Below the pieces are notes generated by a model. It had not been told where the DNA came from and did not search any database. It worked only from the letters and a program-made list of their open reading frames with translations. Shown here in pieces: positions 23,945 to 32,694 of a DNA stretch of 32,694 nt. Numbering within the stretch: position 1 is the stretch's first letter; the number at the start of each line of letters is the position of its first letter. The stretch is taken from assembly GCF_000513715.1 (NCBI RefSeq), contig NZ_AQOD01000033.1, positions 1-32,694 on the forward strand. The letters run 5' to 3'. Source of the stretch: Salinivibrio socompensis S35. Its GTDB lineage: Bacteria; Pseudomonadota; Gammaproteobacteria; Enterobacterales; Vibrionaceae. A program made the position numbers and the translations under genes.

Positions 23945-23979
23945 GGTGGAAACCTCGGGTTGCATCCATTTAATAGTCA

Positions 23980-24849
23980 CTAACTCACAGTATGTTGTTG
24001 TAGCGCATCGAGTTGCTGTAGCGCATCGAGTAGGGGCGATCGGTTCAACCTCGTGCAACAAACCCTGTCAGCCAGTTAGGCATAGTGTCGAGTGTGTTCT
24101 GGGCATCTTGTGCGGTGTCAAACTCGGCAAACACGCACGCGCCTGTCCCAGTCATCCTAGACGGCGCATATTCTAGCAGCCACGAAACAGCCTTATCAAC
24201 CTCGGGGAATTGTTTACGGGCTATCTTTTCGCAATCGTTTTCGTAATTTTGCGCCATTAGCTCATTAACTGTGCGCTTTGGCGTACTTCTTTGCAAGTCT
24301 GGATGGGTAAAAATTGCAGCGGTAGAAATAGACACGTCAGGTTTGACGACCAGGTAGTATTTCTCATCGGGAGATACGGCCGTGAATTTTTCGCCTACGC
24401 CTTCCGCTAGGGCCGCATGGCCATGAATAAAAATCGGCACGTCCGCGCCCAAACTTAATCCCAGAGTAGCAAGTGTGGTTTGACTAAGCTGGGTTTGCCA
24501 TAAATGATTCAACGCCACCAAGGTGGTCGCAGCATCGGACGAGCCACCGCCAAGGCCGCCTCCCATGGGTAAGCGTTTTTCCAACCGAATATGAGCGCCT
24601 TGTGGGCACCCGGTATGCTTTTGCAGCGTTCTGGCGGCTTTGATGATCAGATTATCTTCATCATTGACGCATCAATCGCCGGGCTGAGGCTGATCGTGCC
24701 GCTTTGATTAGGCGTAATAGCAAGGTGTCGCCGTGATCTAAAAACTGAAACAACGTTTGCAGTTCGTGATAACCATTCGGTTGGCGCCCATTGATATAGA
24801 GAAATAAGTTAAGTTTTGCCGGTGCAGGCCAGTAGGTGGGATCAGTCAT
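23980..24849 (-). CDS. ispE: 4-diphosphocytidyl-2-C-methyl-D-erythritol kinase, interrupted by three single-base deletions
   Basis: GHMP-family kinase of the MEP pathway to isoprenoids. The N-terminus ([26 protein letters not shown]) and the ATP-binding loop ([15 protein letters not shown]) are clear. Bases are missing near 24711, 24665 and 24048. Restoring them joins the fragments. The first two give [20 protein letters not shown] followed by [14 protein letters not shown]; the third gives a C-terminus running [16 protein letters not shown] and on to a stop at 23980-23982. The total is 290 residues, against 283 in E. coli. The start overlaps the lolB stop (ATGACTGA), as in the conserved lolB-ispE-prs operon. 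The last residues come from an 18-bp tandem duplication (23996-24031). Confidence 0.92.
23996..24031 (-). repeat. 18-bp tandem duplication at the ispE 3' end
   Basis: Two 18-bp units (23996-24013 and 24014-24031) differ at one position. In the restored ispE frame they encode DALQQL and DALQQH-type hexapeptides just before the stop. Confidence 0.8.
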
Positions 24850-25495
24850 TATCGAGTGTCCAAGTAGAAATCATCAGTTTGACTGTTTGCTGGTCGTTAC
24901 TGAGTGTGATCCGAGTCGGTAAGGCTGGCTGAGTCTCAGCGCTGTAGTCTTGATAATCAATATGCCAACCTTGTGCGTCGTCGAGAGCGGCTAATCGGTT
25001 ATCGGGCCCAAGTGAAAAGCGGTCTTGGGCGCGCGGTTGGCCTATTAACCAAGGCGCAAGGGCATCCACGGGTAAACGGGCACCGGTCAAATAGGCGATC
25101 AAACGGGCAGGATGAGGGTCTTGGTATTGTTTGCCTTGATCATCAATCAATGTGGCTCCTTGCGCATTCATGGTTAAAGACAACAGGGTGGTTCCCAAAA
25201 AATTGGTTAATCGCAGTGTCGATGCGTTGGGAGTGTGGTGCCAGTAAAGGTTCGCAGAAAAGCGAGTGTCTGATGCGATAAAAGCGACCTTACCGCGTGC
25301 GGTATAACTGTCAATGGCGCTAAGTGCAGCGCGATGGGTTTGCCACTCAGTCGTTGGGGCAGGAGCGGTTGTACAGCCAGTGAGCACGGTAAAGAGGATC
25401 GTCAACACACTCATTCGTATAAAAGAGAAACCAGTGCGTATAAAAGAGAAACCAGTGCGTATACAGGAGAAATCAATGCGTATACAGGAGAACAT
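24842..25495 (-). CDS. lolB: Outer-membrane lipoprotein LolB
   Basis: LolB receives lipoproteins from LolA and inserts them into the outer membrane. The lipobox LTGC is visible with the acylated Cys at residue 41 of the long form. The mature part shows the LolB pattern: [24 protein letters not shown], a DDQGKQYQ segment, and WHIDYQDY near the end. Start choice is unusual. ATG 25414 gives [14 protein letters not shown], with no basic residue before the hydrophobic core and no ribosome site. ATG 25495 adds 27 residues with four Arg, made of four 7-residue repeats ([28 protein letters not shown]), and has AAGGAT about 12 nt upstream. I favour 25495. The gene overlaps ispE by 8 bp and diverges from hemA. 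Confidence 0.88.
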   Translation of the reverse strand: MFSCIRIDFSCIRTGFSFIRTGFSFIRMSVLTILFTVLTGCTTAPAPTTEWQTHRAALSAIDSYTARGKVAFIASDTRFSANLYWHHTPNASTLRLTNFLGTTLLSLTMNAQGATLIDDQGKQYQDPHPARLIAYLTGARLPVDALAPWLIGQPRAQDRFSLGPDNRLAALDDAQGWHIDYQDYSAETQPALPTRITLSNDQQTVKLMISTWTLDND

Positions 25496-25498
25496 GAA
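25416..25498. repeat. 21-bp tandem repeat, four units, at the lolB 5' end
   Basis: Units start at 25416, 25437, 25458 and 25479 (plus-strand form CGTATAAAAGAGAAACCAGTG). The first two are identical; the third and fourth drift and the fourth is incomplete. Being a multiple of three, the array stays in the lolB frame and adds 7 residues per unit. Confidence 0.9.
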
Positions 25499-25664
25499 AG
25501 CGAGTATCCTTTTATAACGTTAACAGACAGTGAACAGCATTTGGCATTACTTTGCCATAAGCACCGAGGCGAGAGAAGTCAGTTGGGCACCTAGCCGTGC
25601 GGGAGAAAAGAATGGGTATATATGTTGTTGGCCACTCTGCCACCAATCTCGTGAGGCTTCACAT

Positions 25665-25694
25665 TTCCGTGCCACGAAAATACTGCGATACAAT
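25665..25694 (+). promoter_or_regulatory. Candidate hemA promoter
   Basis: TTCCGT (25665-25670), 18 bp, TACAAT (25689-25694), about 78 bp before the hemA ATG. The remainder of the 277-bp divergent region (25496-25772) shows no further strong signal. Confidence 0.4.
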
Positions 25695-25772
25695 GTTCGC
25701 TTTAATTCACGGGGGGCATCAAGTAAAATCCTCCGCTCCAATCCTTACTGGTGCTGTCGGTAACAACGCTTC

Positions 25773-27031
25773 ATGAGCCTGTTAGTTCTCGGAATCAATC
25801 ACAAAACGGCCCCCGTCGAGCTGCGGGAAAAGGTCGCCTTTTCGCCGCAACAACTTGAGCAGGCGTTAGGGCAGCTTTCCGAGCATCCGCAGGTGCGCAG
25901 CTGTGTGATCGTTTCAACTTGTAACCGCACTGAGATATATGCCGAGCTCAACCAGCCTGGCGTCGGCGTTTTGGTTGAATGGCTCACCCGCTTTCACCGA
26001 CTCAGCGGCGAAAGTTTGATGGCAAGCATTTACTATCACGAAGAACAATCCGCGGTGAAACACCTCATGCGTGTCGCTTGTGGCTTGGACTCTTTGGTGT
26101 TAGGTGAGCCGCAAATATTAGGTCAGGTCAAGCAAGCCTACGCAAGTGCCGTGATGCCGGTATGATTTCCGGATCGTTGGAAAAGTTATTCCACAAAACC
26201 TTTGCAGTGGCGAAACGGGTACGCACCGAGACCGAAATTGGTGGTAACGCGGTGTCTGTTGCGTTTGCGGCCTGTACACTGGCACGCCAGATTTTTGAAT
26301 CCTTAGCGGATGTCACCACATTATTAGTCGGTGCGGGAGAGACGATAGAACTGGTCGCAAGGCACCTGCATGAACATCAATGCAGTCAAATTATCTTTGC
26401 TAACCGCACACAATCTCGCGCCCAAGGCTTAGCCGAACAATTTGATGGCAAAGTCATAGGTTTGGATGCGTTGCCAGAACAACTTTGCCAAGCCGATATC
26501 GTGATCAGCTCAACCGCCGCACCCATGCCTTTGATTGAAAAAGCGATGGTTGAAAAAGCCTTGAAACAGCGGCGCCATCAACCCATGCTGCTAATCGATA
26601 TCGCGGTACCACGAGACATAGACGAGAAAGTCGGCAATTTATCAGATGCTTATTTGTACAGTGTCGATGACTTACAATCGATCGTGGAGCACAATCGAGA
26701 ACAACGAAAGCTAGCCGCGATTCAAGCAGAAGCCATTGTCAGCGAAGAAAGCGCCGACTTTATGCGCTGGTTACGTTCACGTGAAGCAGTCGATAGCATC
26801 AAGCAATACCGGACACAGTCCGAACATATTAAACAGGCGGAGCTGGCGCAGAGTATTCAAGCCCTTGCCAATGGGGCTGACGCAGAAAGCGTATTACGCC
26901 AGCTCAGTAACCGCTTGACCAATAAACTGATCCATCCCCCTACGCAGGCAATGCAACAGGCGGCCCAAAATGGTGAGCCCGATAAACTGGCCGTGATGCG
27001 TACGTGCTTGGGGCTGGACAGCGACAACTAA
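25773..27031 (+). CDS. hemA: Glutamyl-tRNA reductase, interrupted by one single-base deletion
   Basis: Reduces Glu-tRNA to glutamate-1-semialdehyde, the first committed step of the C5 route to heme. The start is [20 protein letters not shown], with catalytic Cys50 in STCNRTEIY. The [17 protein letters not shown] motif, an NADPH-binding [13 protein letters not shown] and the C-terminal dimerisation helix region follow. One C is missing near 26150; the written frame stops at 26165 and a second open frame begins at 26162. Restoring it gives [18 protein letters not shown] and 419 residues, against 418 in E. coli. It leads the hemA-prfA-prmC operon, and lolB is divergent, as in E. coli. Confidence 0.96.
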
Positions 27032-27042
27032 CGAAGAGATTT

Positions 27043-28131
27043 ATGAAAGCATCAATATTAGCCAAGCTAGAATCGCTGGCGGAGCGCTACGAGGAAGTAC
27101 AACACCTACTCGGGACGCCTGAGATCATTAATGATCAGAACAAATTTCGTGCGCTGTCGAAAGAGTATGCACAGCTGGAAGAAGTGATCGCGTGTTTTAC
27201 TGCGTTTAAGCAGGCCAAAGAGGATCTCGCCGGCGCGCAAGAAATGGCAAACGAAGACGATCCTGAGATGCGTGAAATGGCGCAAGAGGAAGTCGTACAA
27301 GCGGAACAGACCATGGTTGAGCTGACCGAACAGCTGCAAATCTTGTTGTTGCCTAAAGATCCCAACGATGATCGTCATTGCTTTTTAGAAATCCGAGCGG
27401 GGGCCGGTGGCGATGAAGCCGGGATCTTTGCCGGTGACTTATTCCGCATGTATAGCCGTTACGCCGAGCGGCGCGGCTGGAAGTTGGAAATGATCAGTGC
27501 TAGTGAAGGGGAACATGGCGGATTCAAAGAAGTGATCGCACGTATCGCTGGCGAAGGCGCTTATGGCGTGTTGAAGTTTGAATCCGGTGGTCACCGCGTA
27601 CAACGAGTGCCTGCTACTGAGTCACAAGGGCGGGTGCATACGTCAGCCTGTACGGTTGCTGTTTTGCCAGAAGTGCCAGAAACCGAAGCGCCTGAAATTA
27701 ATCCGGCCGACTTGAAAGTGGATACCTTCCGCGCATCAGGGGCGGGTGGACAACACGTTAACACCACGGACTCTGCCATTCGAATTACTCACTTGCCTAC
27801 CGGTACCGTGGTGGAATGCCAAGATGAGCGTTCACAACATAAAAACCGCGCCAAAGCCATGTCGGTACTGGCCGCGCGTTTGATTAAAGCAGAAGAAGAA
27901 AAGCGCGCCGCCGAAGAGGCTTCCACACGGCGCAACCTGCTCGGCTCGGGTGATCGCTCAGACCGCATTCGGACTTATAATTATCCGCAAGGGCGCGTAT
28001 CAGACCATCGCATTAACTTAACCCTGTATCGATTAGACGATGTGATGCAAGGCGATCTCGATAGCTTGGTCGATCCTGTCATTCAAGAGTACCAAGCGGA
28101 TCAGTTAGCCGCCTTGTCTGAGCAACCATAA
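27043..28131 (+). CDS. prfA: Peptide chain release factor 1
   Basis: RF1 ends translation at UAA and UAG. The 362-residue product has the stop-codon motif PAT at residues 190-192 and the peptidyl-hydrolysis motif GGQ at 235-237 ([13 protein letters not shown]). I chose ATG 27043 ([10 protein letters not shown], the family N-terminus) with AAGAGA upstream. A longer frame from 27004 lies inside hemA and was rejected. It starts 11 bp after hemA, and its stop overlaps the prmC start (TAATG). Confidence 0.97.
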   Translation: MKASILAKLESLAERYEEVQHLLGTPEIINDQNKFRALSKEYAQLEEVIACFTAFKQAKEDLAGAQEMANEDDPEMREMAQEEVVQAEQTMVELTEQLQILLLPKDPNDDRHCFLEIRAGAGGDEAGIFAGDLFRMYSRYAERRGWKLEMISASEGEHGGFKEVIARIAGEGAYGVLKFESGGHRVQRVPATESQGRVHTSACTVAVLPEVPETEAPEINPADLKVDTFRASGAGGQHVNTTDSAIRITHLPTGTVVECQDERSQHKNRAKAMSVLAARLIKAEEEKRAAEEASTRRNLLGSGDRSDRIRTYNYPQGRVSDHRINLTLYRLDDVMQGDLDSLVDPVIQEYQADQLAALSEQP

Positions 28132-28976
28132 TGACAGTCACGATTGGCGCGTTGTTGGCCGATAGTACCACTGAGTTGACCGCATTATCGGGTGGTTCAG
28201 CAGGCATTGATGTCAAAGCCTTGCTCTGCCATGTGTTAGCGCAACCTACCAGCTATCTCTATACCTGGCCCGAGCGCAAACTCACCGCGGCACAACTGGC
28301 GCAGTTCCGTCAGCTTTTTTCCCGCCGGCTGCAGGGTGAGCCGGTCGCATATATTCTCGGCTACCGTGATTTTTGGACCTTAAGACTGAATGTGTCGCCT
28401 GCTACCTTGATCCCGCGCCCAGAAACTGAACTCTTGGTGGAGCAGGCTCTATCTCGACTCCCTTCGACGCCTTGCCGGGTTTTAGATTTAGGCACGGGGA
28501 CGGGAGCGGTGGCACTCGCTATTGCCAGTGAACGCCCCGATATTACTGTTGTGGGCGTTGATCTGATGCCAGAAGCGGTGATGTTGGCAAGCCGCAACGC
28601 GGATGCACATCAAATTAACAACGTCCACTTTATTCAGAGTGACTGGTTTAAGGCGTTAAGCGATATGCATCCGTTTGATCTGATTGTCAGTAATCCGCCT
28701 TACATCGATGAGGCGGATCCGCATCTGCAGCAAGGGGATGTCCGTTTTGAGCCGATGAGTGCTCTAGTGGCAGAAGACAGTGGGCTGGCAGATATTCGTT
28801 ATATTGGTCAATCCGCGTCGAATTATTTAGTCGACGCGGGCTGGTTGATGGTCGAACACGGCTACAACCAAGGAGAAGCGGTGCGCCGTGTATGGCAAGA
28901 TGCGGGTTGGCACCATCCCCAAACCCAACAAGATTACGCTGGGCTCGATAGAATCACTTTGGCACAGCGACGTTAA
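28131..28976 (+). CDS. prmC: Release factor glutamine methyltransferase PrmC (HemK)
   Basis: SAM-dependent enzyme that methylates the Gln of the GGQ motif in release factors, including RF1 made by the gene it overlaps. The 281-residue protein has an N-terminal helical domain, the SAM loop DLGTGTGAVAL near 119-129, and the catalytic NPPY at 188-191. The start shares one base with the prfA stop codon, implying translational coupling. Confidence 0.96.
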   Translation: MTVTIGALLADSTTELTALSGGSAGIDVKALLCHVLAQPTSYLYTWPERKLTAAQLAQFRQLFSRRLQGEPVAYILGYRDFWTLRLNVSPATLIPRPETELLVEQALSRLPSTPCRVLDLGTGTGAVALAIASERPDITVVGVDLMPEAVMLASRNADAHQINNVHFIQSDWFKALSDMHPFDLIVSNPPYIDEADPHLQQGDVRFEPMSALVAEDSGLADIRYIGQSASNYLVDAGWLMVEHGYNQGEAVRRVWQDAGWHHPQTQQDYAGLDRITLAQRR

Positions 28977-29004
28977 TTGAGACTGACAGGAAGCAGGAAT
29001 CATT

Positions 29005-29391
29005 ATGATCTACATGGCCCTCAAGCACACCCACTTACTGACAGTGGTATTAAGCCTCTCTTTATTCGTGATCCGTTTTGTGTGGGTGATGCGTGACAGT
29101 GAGATGATGAACAAAAAATGGGTCAAGGTCACGCCGCACGTGGTCGATACCTTATTACTGACCACAGGGGTGGCACTGATTTTTGTCACAGGCTTTATAC
29201 CGTTCACAGAGTCTGGCGCGTGGTTAACCGAAAAGCTGACTTGTGTACTGGCTTACATCGCCTTGGGCTTTGTGGCCTTGCACTATAGCCGCGGCAAACT
29301 GTTCCGGACTCTGGCATTTTTTGGTGCGCTAGGGTGGGCCTATGCCGCCGCTAACTTAGCACTGATTAAAGTTCCACACCTAATGGGATAA
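29005..29391 (+). CDS. sirB2: SirB2 family membrane protein
   Basis: A 128-residue inner-membrane protein with about four hydrophobic segments (roughly 10-28, 48-66, 76-92 and 100-122), the conserved LKHTHLLTVVLSLSLFVIRFVW start and the HVVDTLLLTTG motif. SirB2 (YchQ) is of unknown biochemical function and conserved between prmC and sirB1 in enterobacteria and Vibrio. The ribosome site is CAGGAA, 28 bp after prmC. Confidence 0.9.
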   Translation: MIYMALKHTHLLTVVLSLSLFVIRFVWVMRDSEMMNKKWVKVTPHVVDTLLLTTGVALIFVTGFIPFTESGAWLTEKLTCVLAYIALGFVALHYSRGKLFRTLAFFGALGWAYAAANLALIKVPHLMG

Positions 29392-29393
29392 CC

Positions 29394-30203
29394 ATGATGC
29401 CATTAACCGATCAACAATTAGATTCGCTGACATTGGCAGAAGGGGCTGCAACCCTCAATCATGCCATTGACGCGTCGATCGACGTTCATCAAGTGAAAGC
29501 ATCCCTCGATCGCCTCGCAGATGAAGCTGAACATCAACTCGGCGCAGAGCCCGATATGGCGCTGCGTCTTGAGGGACTCTGTCGTCTTTTTTATCATCAA
29601 TGGCAGTTTAAAGGCGATATCGAGCAGTACTTTTCCTCCGATAATGTCTTTTTGGATAAAGTCTTAGCACGTAAAATGGGGATCCCCGCTTCTTTGGGCG
29701 CGGTATTTTTATACCTATGCGGGCGATTATCCTTACCCGTCAAGCCCATCGCCTTTCCAAGTCAATTAGTACTTAGAATCGATGAACTCGATGAGGCCCC
29801 TGTGTTCATTAATCCCTTTAATGGCGAACGGGTGAGTCAACGCATTTTACGCGGCTGGTTAAAAGGGAGCCAAGGACCGCTGGCGGAGCTTGAGGATTCA
29901 CAGTTATTGCCGAGCGACAACCCAACCATCATTGGTCGTTGGCTGACCGTGGCCAAAAGTGCCTTATTACGCGAAGAAAAGTATGCCTTGGCCCTACGTT
30001 GTAGTGAGCTCGCGTTGACTTTTAGCCCCGACGATCCTTACGAAATCCGTGATCGTGGTTATATTTTCCAGCAGTTGGATTGCGATCGCGTGGCGGCGAC
30101 CGACTATGAGTATTTTATTGAGCAGTGTCCGGATGATCCGGCCGCTGAGCTGTTAAAAATGCAAGTGAAAGCGCTTAACGAAGAGCAAGCGACGTTACAT
30201 TAA
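29394..30203 (+). CDS. sirB1: SirB1 family protein (transglutaminase-like fold with TPR tail)
   Basis: A 269-residue cytoplasmic protein matching E. coli YchA/SirB1. The N-terminal two thirds is the transglutaminase-like core region (LCRLFYHQWQFKGD, KMGIPASLGAVFLYLCGRL). The C-terminal part (about 190-260) forms tetratricopeptide-type helices (EEKYALALRCSELALTFSPDDPYEIRDRGYIFQQL). Its role is unknown. It starts 2 bp after sirB2, with tandem ATGs at 29394 and 29397, and is followed by kdsA in a conserved order. Confidence 0.9.
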   Translation: MMPLTDQQLDSLTLAEGAATLNHAIDASIDVHQVKASLDRLADEAEHQLGAEPDMALRLEGLCRLFYHQWQFKGDIEQYFSSDNVFLDKVLARKMGIPASLGAVFLYLCGRLSLPVKPIAFPSQLVLRIDELDEAPVFINPFNGERVSQRILRGWLKGSQGPLAELEDSQLLPSDNPTIIGRWLTVAKSALLREEKYALALRCSELALTFSPDDPYEIRDRGYIFQQLDCDRVAATDYEYFIEQCPDDPAAELLKMQVKALNEEQATLH

Positions 30204-30210
30204 TGCGTGA

Positions 30211-31086
<876 letters not shown>

Positions 31087-31113
31087 GGTAGGTATAGCGT
31101 TAGATTGATGATG

Positions 31114-31144
31114 AAAAAAGCTGCCGAAATGGCAGCTTTTTTTT
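31114..31144 (+). terminator. kdsA terminator
   Basis: AGCTGCC (31119-31125), loop GAAAT, GGCAGCT (31131-31137), then a run of T, with an A-run on the left arm. Confidence 0.92.
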
Positions 31145-31177
31145 ATGCCTCTTAGTTTTTGTACTGCTTCGTTTTTT

Positions 31178-31220
31178 AGATGTTTAGACGTCTATTTATT
31201 GACTGGACAGCTAGAGGTCT
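31178..31220 (+). promoter_or_regulatory. Predicted MetJ operator: two pairs of met boxes upstream of the NhaC-family carrier
   Basis: MetJ binds tandem 8-mers of consensus AGACGTCT. Here AGATGTTT (31178-31185, 6 of 8) abuts a perfect AGACGTCT (31186-31193). Then GGACAGCT (31205-31212, 5 of 8) abuts AGAGGTCT (31213-31220, 7 of 8). The second pair fills the spacer of the promoter at 31199-31227, so binding would block RNA polymerase. Confidence 0.6.
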
Positions 31221-31227
31221 GTAATCT
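31199..31227 (+). promoter_or_regulatory. Candidate promoter of the NhaC-family carrier gene
   Basis: TTGACT (31199-31204), 17 bp, TAATCT (31222-31227). The -35 is good and the -10 moderate. The hexamers flank the second met-box pair. Confidence 0.5.
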
Positions 31228-31263
31228 TGCTCACAGTTTTATAAGAGGTATAAAAAAACTGCC

Positions 31264-32610
31264 ATGACAACATCAGCAAACACCACACCGCGGCCTTCTG
31301 CACTTGCACTGCTCCCCCTGATTTTATTTTTAATCCTTTTTATTGGATCGGGCGTGTATTTTACCTTGGAAGGCGTCGACTACGCCTTTTATCAACTGCC
31401 TGCACACGTCGCAATTTTGCCTGCCGTGATCTTGGCTATTGGCCTAAGCCGTGAACGCCTCAATACGGCCATTGAGCAGCTAATTCGTGGCATGGGACAT
31501 GGTGATATTATTGCCATGTGTTTAATCTATTTGCTTGCTGGGGCGTTTTCTTCGGTGGCAGATGCAACCGGCGGCGTGGAAGCCACGGTCAATCTCGGTT
31601 TAGCACTGATCCCCGAAAGCCTTATTCTGCCAGGCTTGTTTGTGATTGCGGCTTTTATCTCCACCGCGATGGGCACGTCGATGGGCACCATTGCAGCCCT
31701 GGCGCCTTTTGCGCTTAATATGGCCACGGCGACAGGCCAAGCGCCGGCAGTCATGGCGGGTGTGTTGCTTAGTGGCGCGATGTTTGGTGATAACCTATCG
31801 TTTATCTCTGACACGACCATTGCTGCCACGCGCTCGCAGGGTTGTAGCATGCGCGATAAATTTAAAGAGAACGTCGGCATTGCCATTCCCGCTGCCATCG
31901 CTGCGATTATTCTGTTTGTATTCAATAATCAAAGTGCGCCAGTCGAAGCGCCCGAGAGCATTAACTATCTGGCGGTTGTGCCTTACCTTTCCATCATTGT
32001 ATTGGCACTGGCGGGGCTAAACGTGTTTGTTGTCCTGACTTCAGGTATTTTGCTGGCCATGGGCGTTGGTTTAATGAGTACGCCTGACTTTACCTTGATG
32101 ACTTTTAGTCAAGAGGTCAAAGCCGGCTTTGCCAGCATGCAAGAAATTTTCGTACTCTCGTTAATGATTGGTGGCATTGCTGAACTGATGCGCAGCCAGG
32201 GGGGATTGAGCTTTCTGACTCAAACGGTGAATAAAATGATTGCCCGTTTTCAGAAAAACCAAGGCCAGCATCATTCTCGTGCGAGCGAGTTTGGCATTGC
32301 TCTCCTCGTTTCTTTCGCCAACTTGTGTACCGCCAATAATACGGTCGCCATTGTGGTATCGGGCCAAGTTGCGAAGAACATTGCCGCTGAGCACTCTGTG
32401 CCGGCTAAACGAAGTGCGAGCTTGTTAGATATCTTTTCATGCGTCGTGCAGGGCATGATCCCTTATGGCGCACAAATTCTCTTGTTAGGCGCAAGTTTTG
32501 GACTATCTCCTTTAGTGATCGTCAGCCATTCGTACTACTGTTTCTTCTTAGCCGCGTCTGCCTTAATTGCCGTTAGCAGTCGGCACTGGTGGCAGGCTCG
32601 CCGCACTTAA
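31264..32610 (+). CDS. metT: NhaC-family carrier, probable methionine transporter MetT
   Basis: A 448-residue inner-membrane protein with about ten or more hydrophobic segments and the NhaC-family signatures GTSMGTIAALAPFA and GAMFGDNLSFISDTTIAATRSQGC. By family alone it would be called a sodium/proton antiporter. Its promoter, however, carries a predicted MetJ operator (31178-31220). I recall that NhaC-type carriers under methionine control were predicted by comparative genomics to be methionine transporters (MetT), so methionine uptake is the better guess. The substrate is inference. The start has AAGAGG about 16 nt upstream, which is far, but no better start is near. It is a single-gene unit between two terminators. 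Confidence 0.75.
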   Translation: MTTSANTTPRPSALALLPLILFLILFIGSGVYFTLEGVDYAFYQLPAHVAILPAVILAIGLSRERLNTAIEQLIRGMGHGDIIAMCLIYLLAGAFSSVADATGGVEATVNLGLALIPESLILPGLFVIAAFISTAMGTSMGTIAALAPFALNMATATGQAPAVMAGVLLSGAMFGDNLSFISDTTIAATRSQGCSMRDKFKENVGIAIPAAIAAIILFVFNNQSAPVEAPESINYLAVVPYLSIIVLALAGLNVFVVLTSGILLAMGVGLMSTPDFTLMTFSQEVKAGFASMQEIFVLSLMIGGIAELMRSQGGLSFLTQTVNKMIARFQKNQGQHHSRASEFGIALLVSFANLCTANNTVAIVVSGQVAKNIAAEHSVPAKRSASLLDIFSCVVQGMIPYGAQILLLGASFGLSPLVIVSHSYYCFFLAASALIAVSSRHWWQARRT

Positions 32611-32628
32611 CCGTCATACGATAAATTT

Positions 32629-32685
32629 ACGGCGCAGTCATTGCCTGCCTACTTGGACAAGCAAAGGCTGCGCCGTTATTTTATT
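32629..32685 (+). terminator. Terminator after the NhaC-family carrier gene
   Basis: ACGGCGCAG (32629-32637) pairs with CTGCGCCGT (32668-32676), closing a loop of about 30 nt with minor inner pairing, and is followed by a T-rich tail. Confidence 0.7.
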
Positions 32686-32694
32686 GGTTAGAGC

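Noticed and set aside
23945-24061. Longer N-terminus for prs
   Set aside because: The extra residues come from the ispE C-terminus in another frame; the GTG at 23944 gives exactly the family start and length.
25416-25498. CRISPR-like array
   Set aside because: The units are directly adjacent 21-bp repeats with no spacers and no cas genes; this is a simple tandem repeat.
27004-27042. Longer N-terminus for prfA
   Set aside because: It lies within the hemA coding end, and homology to RF1 starts at the ATG at 27043.
31087-31263. SAM riboswitch upstream of the NhaC-family carrier gene
   Set aside because: The region is short and contains the kdsA terminator, a promoter and met boxes; there is no room for an aptamer between promoter and start codon.

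Overview
The window is a chromosomal core-gene region of a gammaproteobacterium. Protein sequences and gene order (ptsHI-crr next to cysK-cysZ-zipA-ligA-gltX; lnt-corC-ybeY-ybeZ-miaB facing ubiF; ychF-pth-prs-ispE-lolB facing hemA-prfA-prmC-sirB2-sirB1-kdsA) point to the Vibrionaceae. A Salinivibrio- or Grimontia-like member is my best guess from the intermediate base composition; the genus is inference. I see no prophage, insertion sequence, CRISPR array, defence system or other clear accessory element.

Layout. 1-311: 3' end of a small membrane protein gene. 408-2992 (minus): crr, ptsI, ptsH, the general PTS phosphorelay. 3309-5147 (minus): cysK and cysZ, sulfate uptake and cysteine synthesis. 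5426-10044 (plus): zipA, ligA, gltX. 10139-11388 (minus): uraA. 11681-12862 (plus): a DUF2066 exported protein. 12926-18398 (minus): lnt, corC, ybeY, ybeZ, miaB. 18681-20474 (plus): ubiF-type hydroxylase and a HAD phosphatase. 20538-20850 (minus): tRNA-Gln, tRNA-Leu and tRNA-Met with one strong promoter. 21118-25495 (minus): ychF, pth, prs, ispE, lolB. 25773-31086 (plus): hemA, prfA, prmC, sirB2, sirB1, kdsA. 31264-32610 (plus): an NhaC-family carrier.

Functional links. GltX makes the Glu-tRNA that HemA uses for tetrapyrroles. PrmC methylates the release factor made by the gene it overlaps. LolB, Lnt and KdsA build the outer envelope. YbeY, MiaB, Pth and the tRNA genes serve translation. Prs and UraA feed nucleotide pools.

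Two things stand out. First, twelve single-base deletions break nine housekeeping genes (cysK, ligA x2, gltX, uraA, lnt, miaB, ychF, ispE x3, hemA). Adding one base back at each site restores the full family sequence and length, so these are most likely sequencing or assembly errors, not pseudogenes. Second, the promoter of the NhaC-family carrier carries two pairs of MetJ-like 8-mers, one unit being a perfect AGACGTCT. This suggests a methionine-repressed methionine transporter (MetT) rather than a sodium/proton antiporter. In-frame tandem repeats at the lolB 5' end and the ispE 3' end are smaller curiosities.
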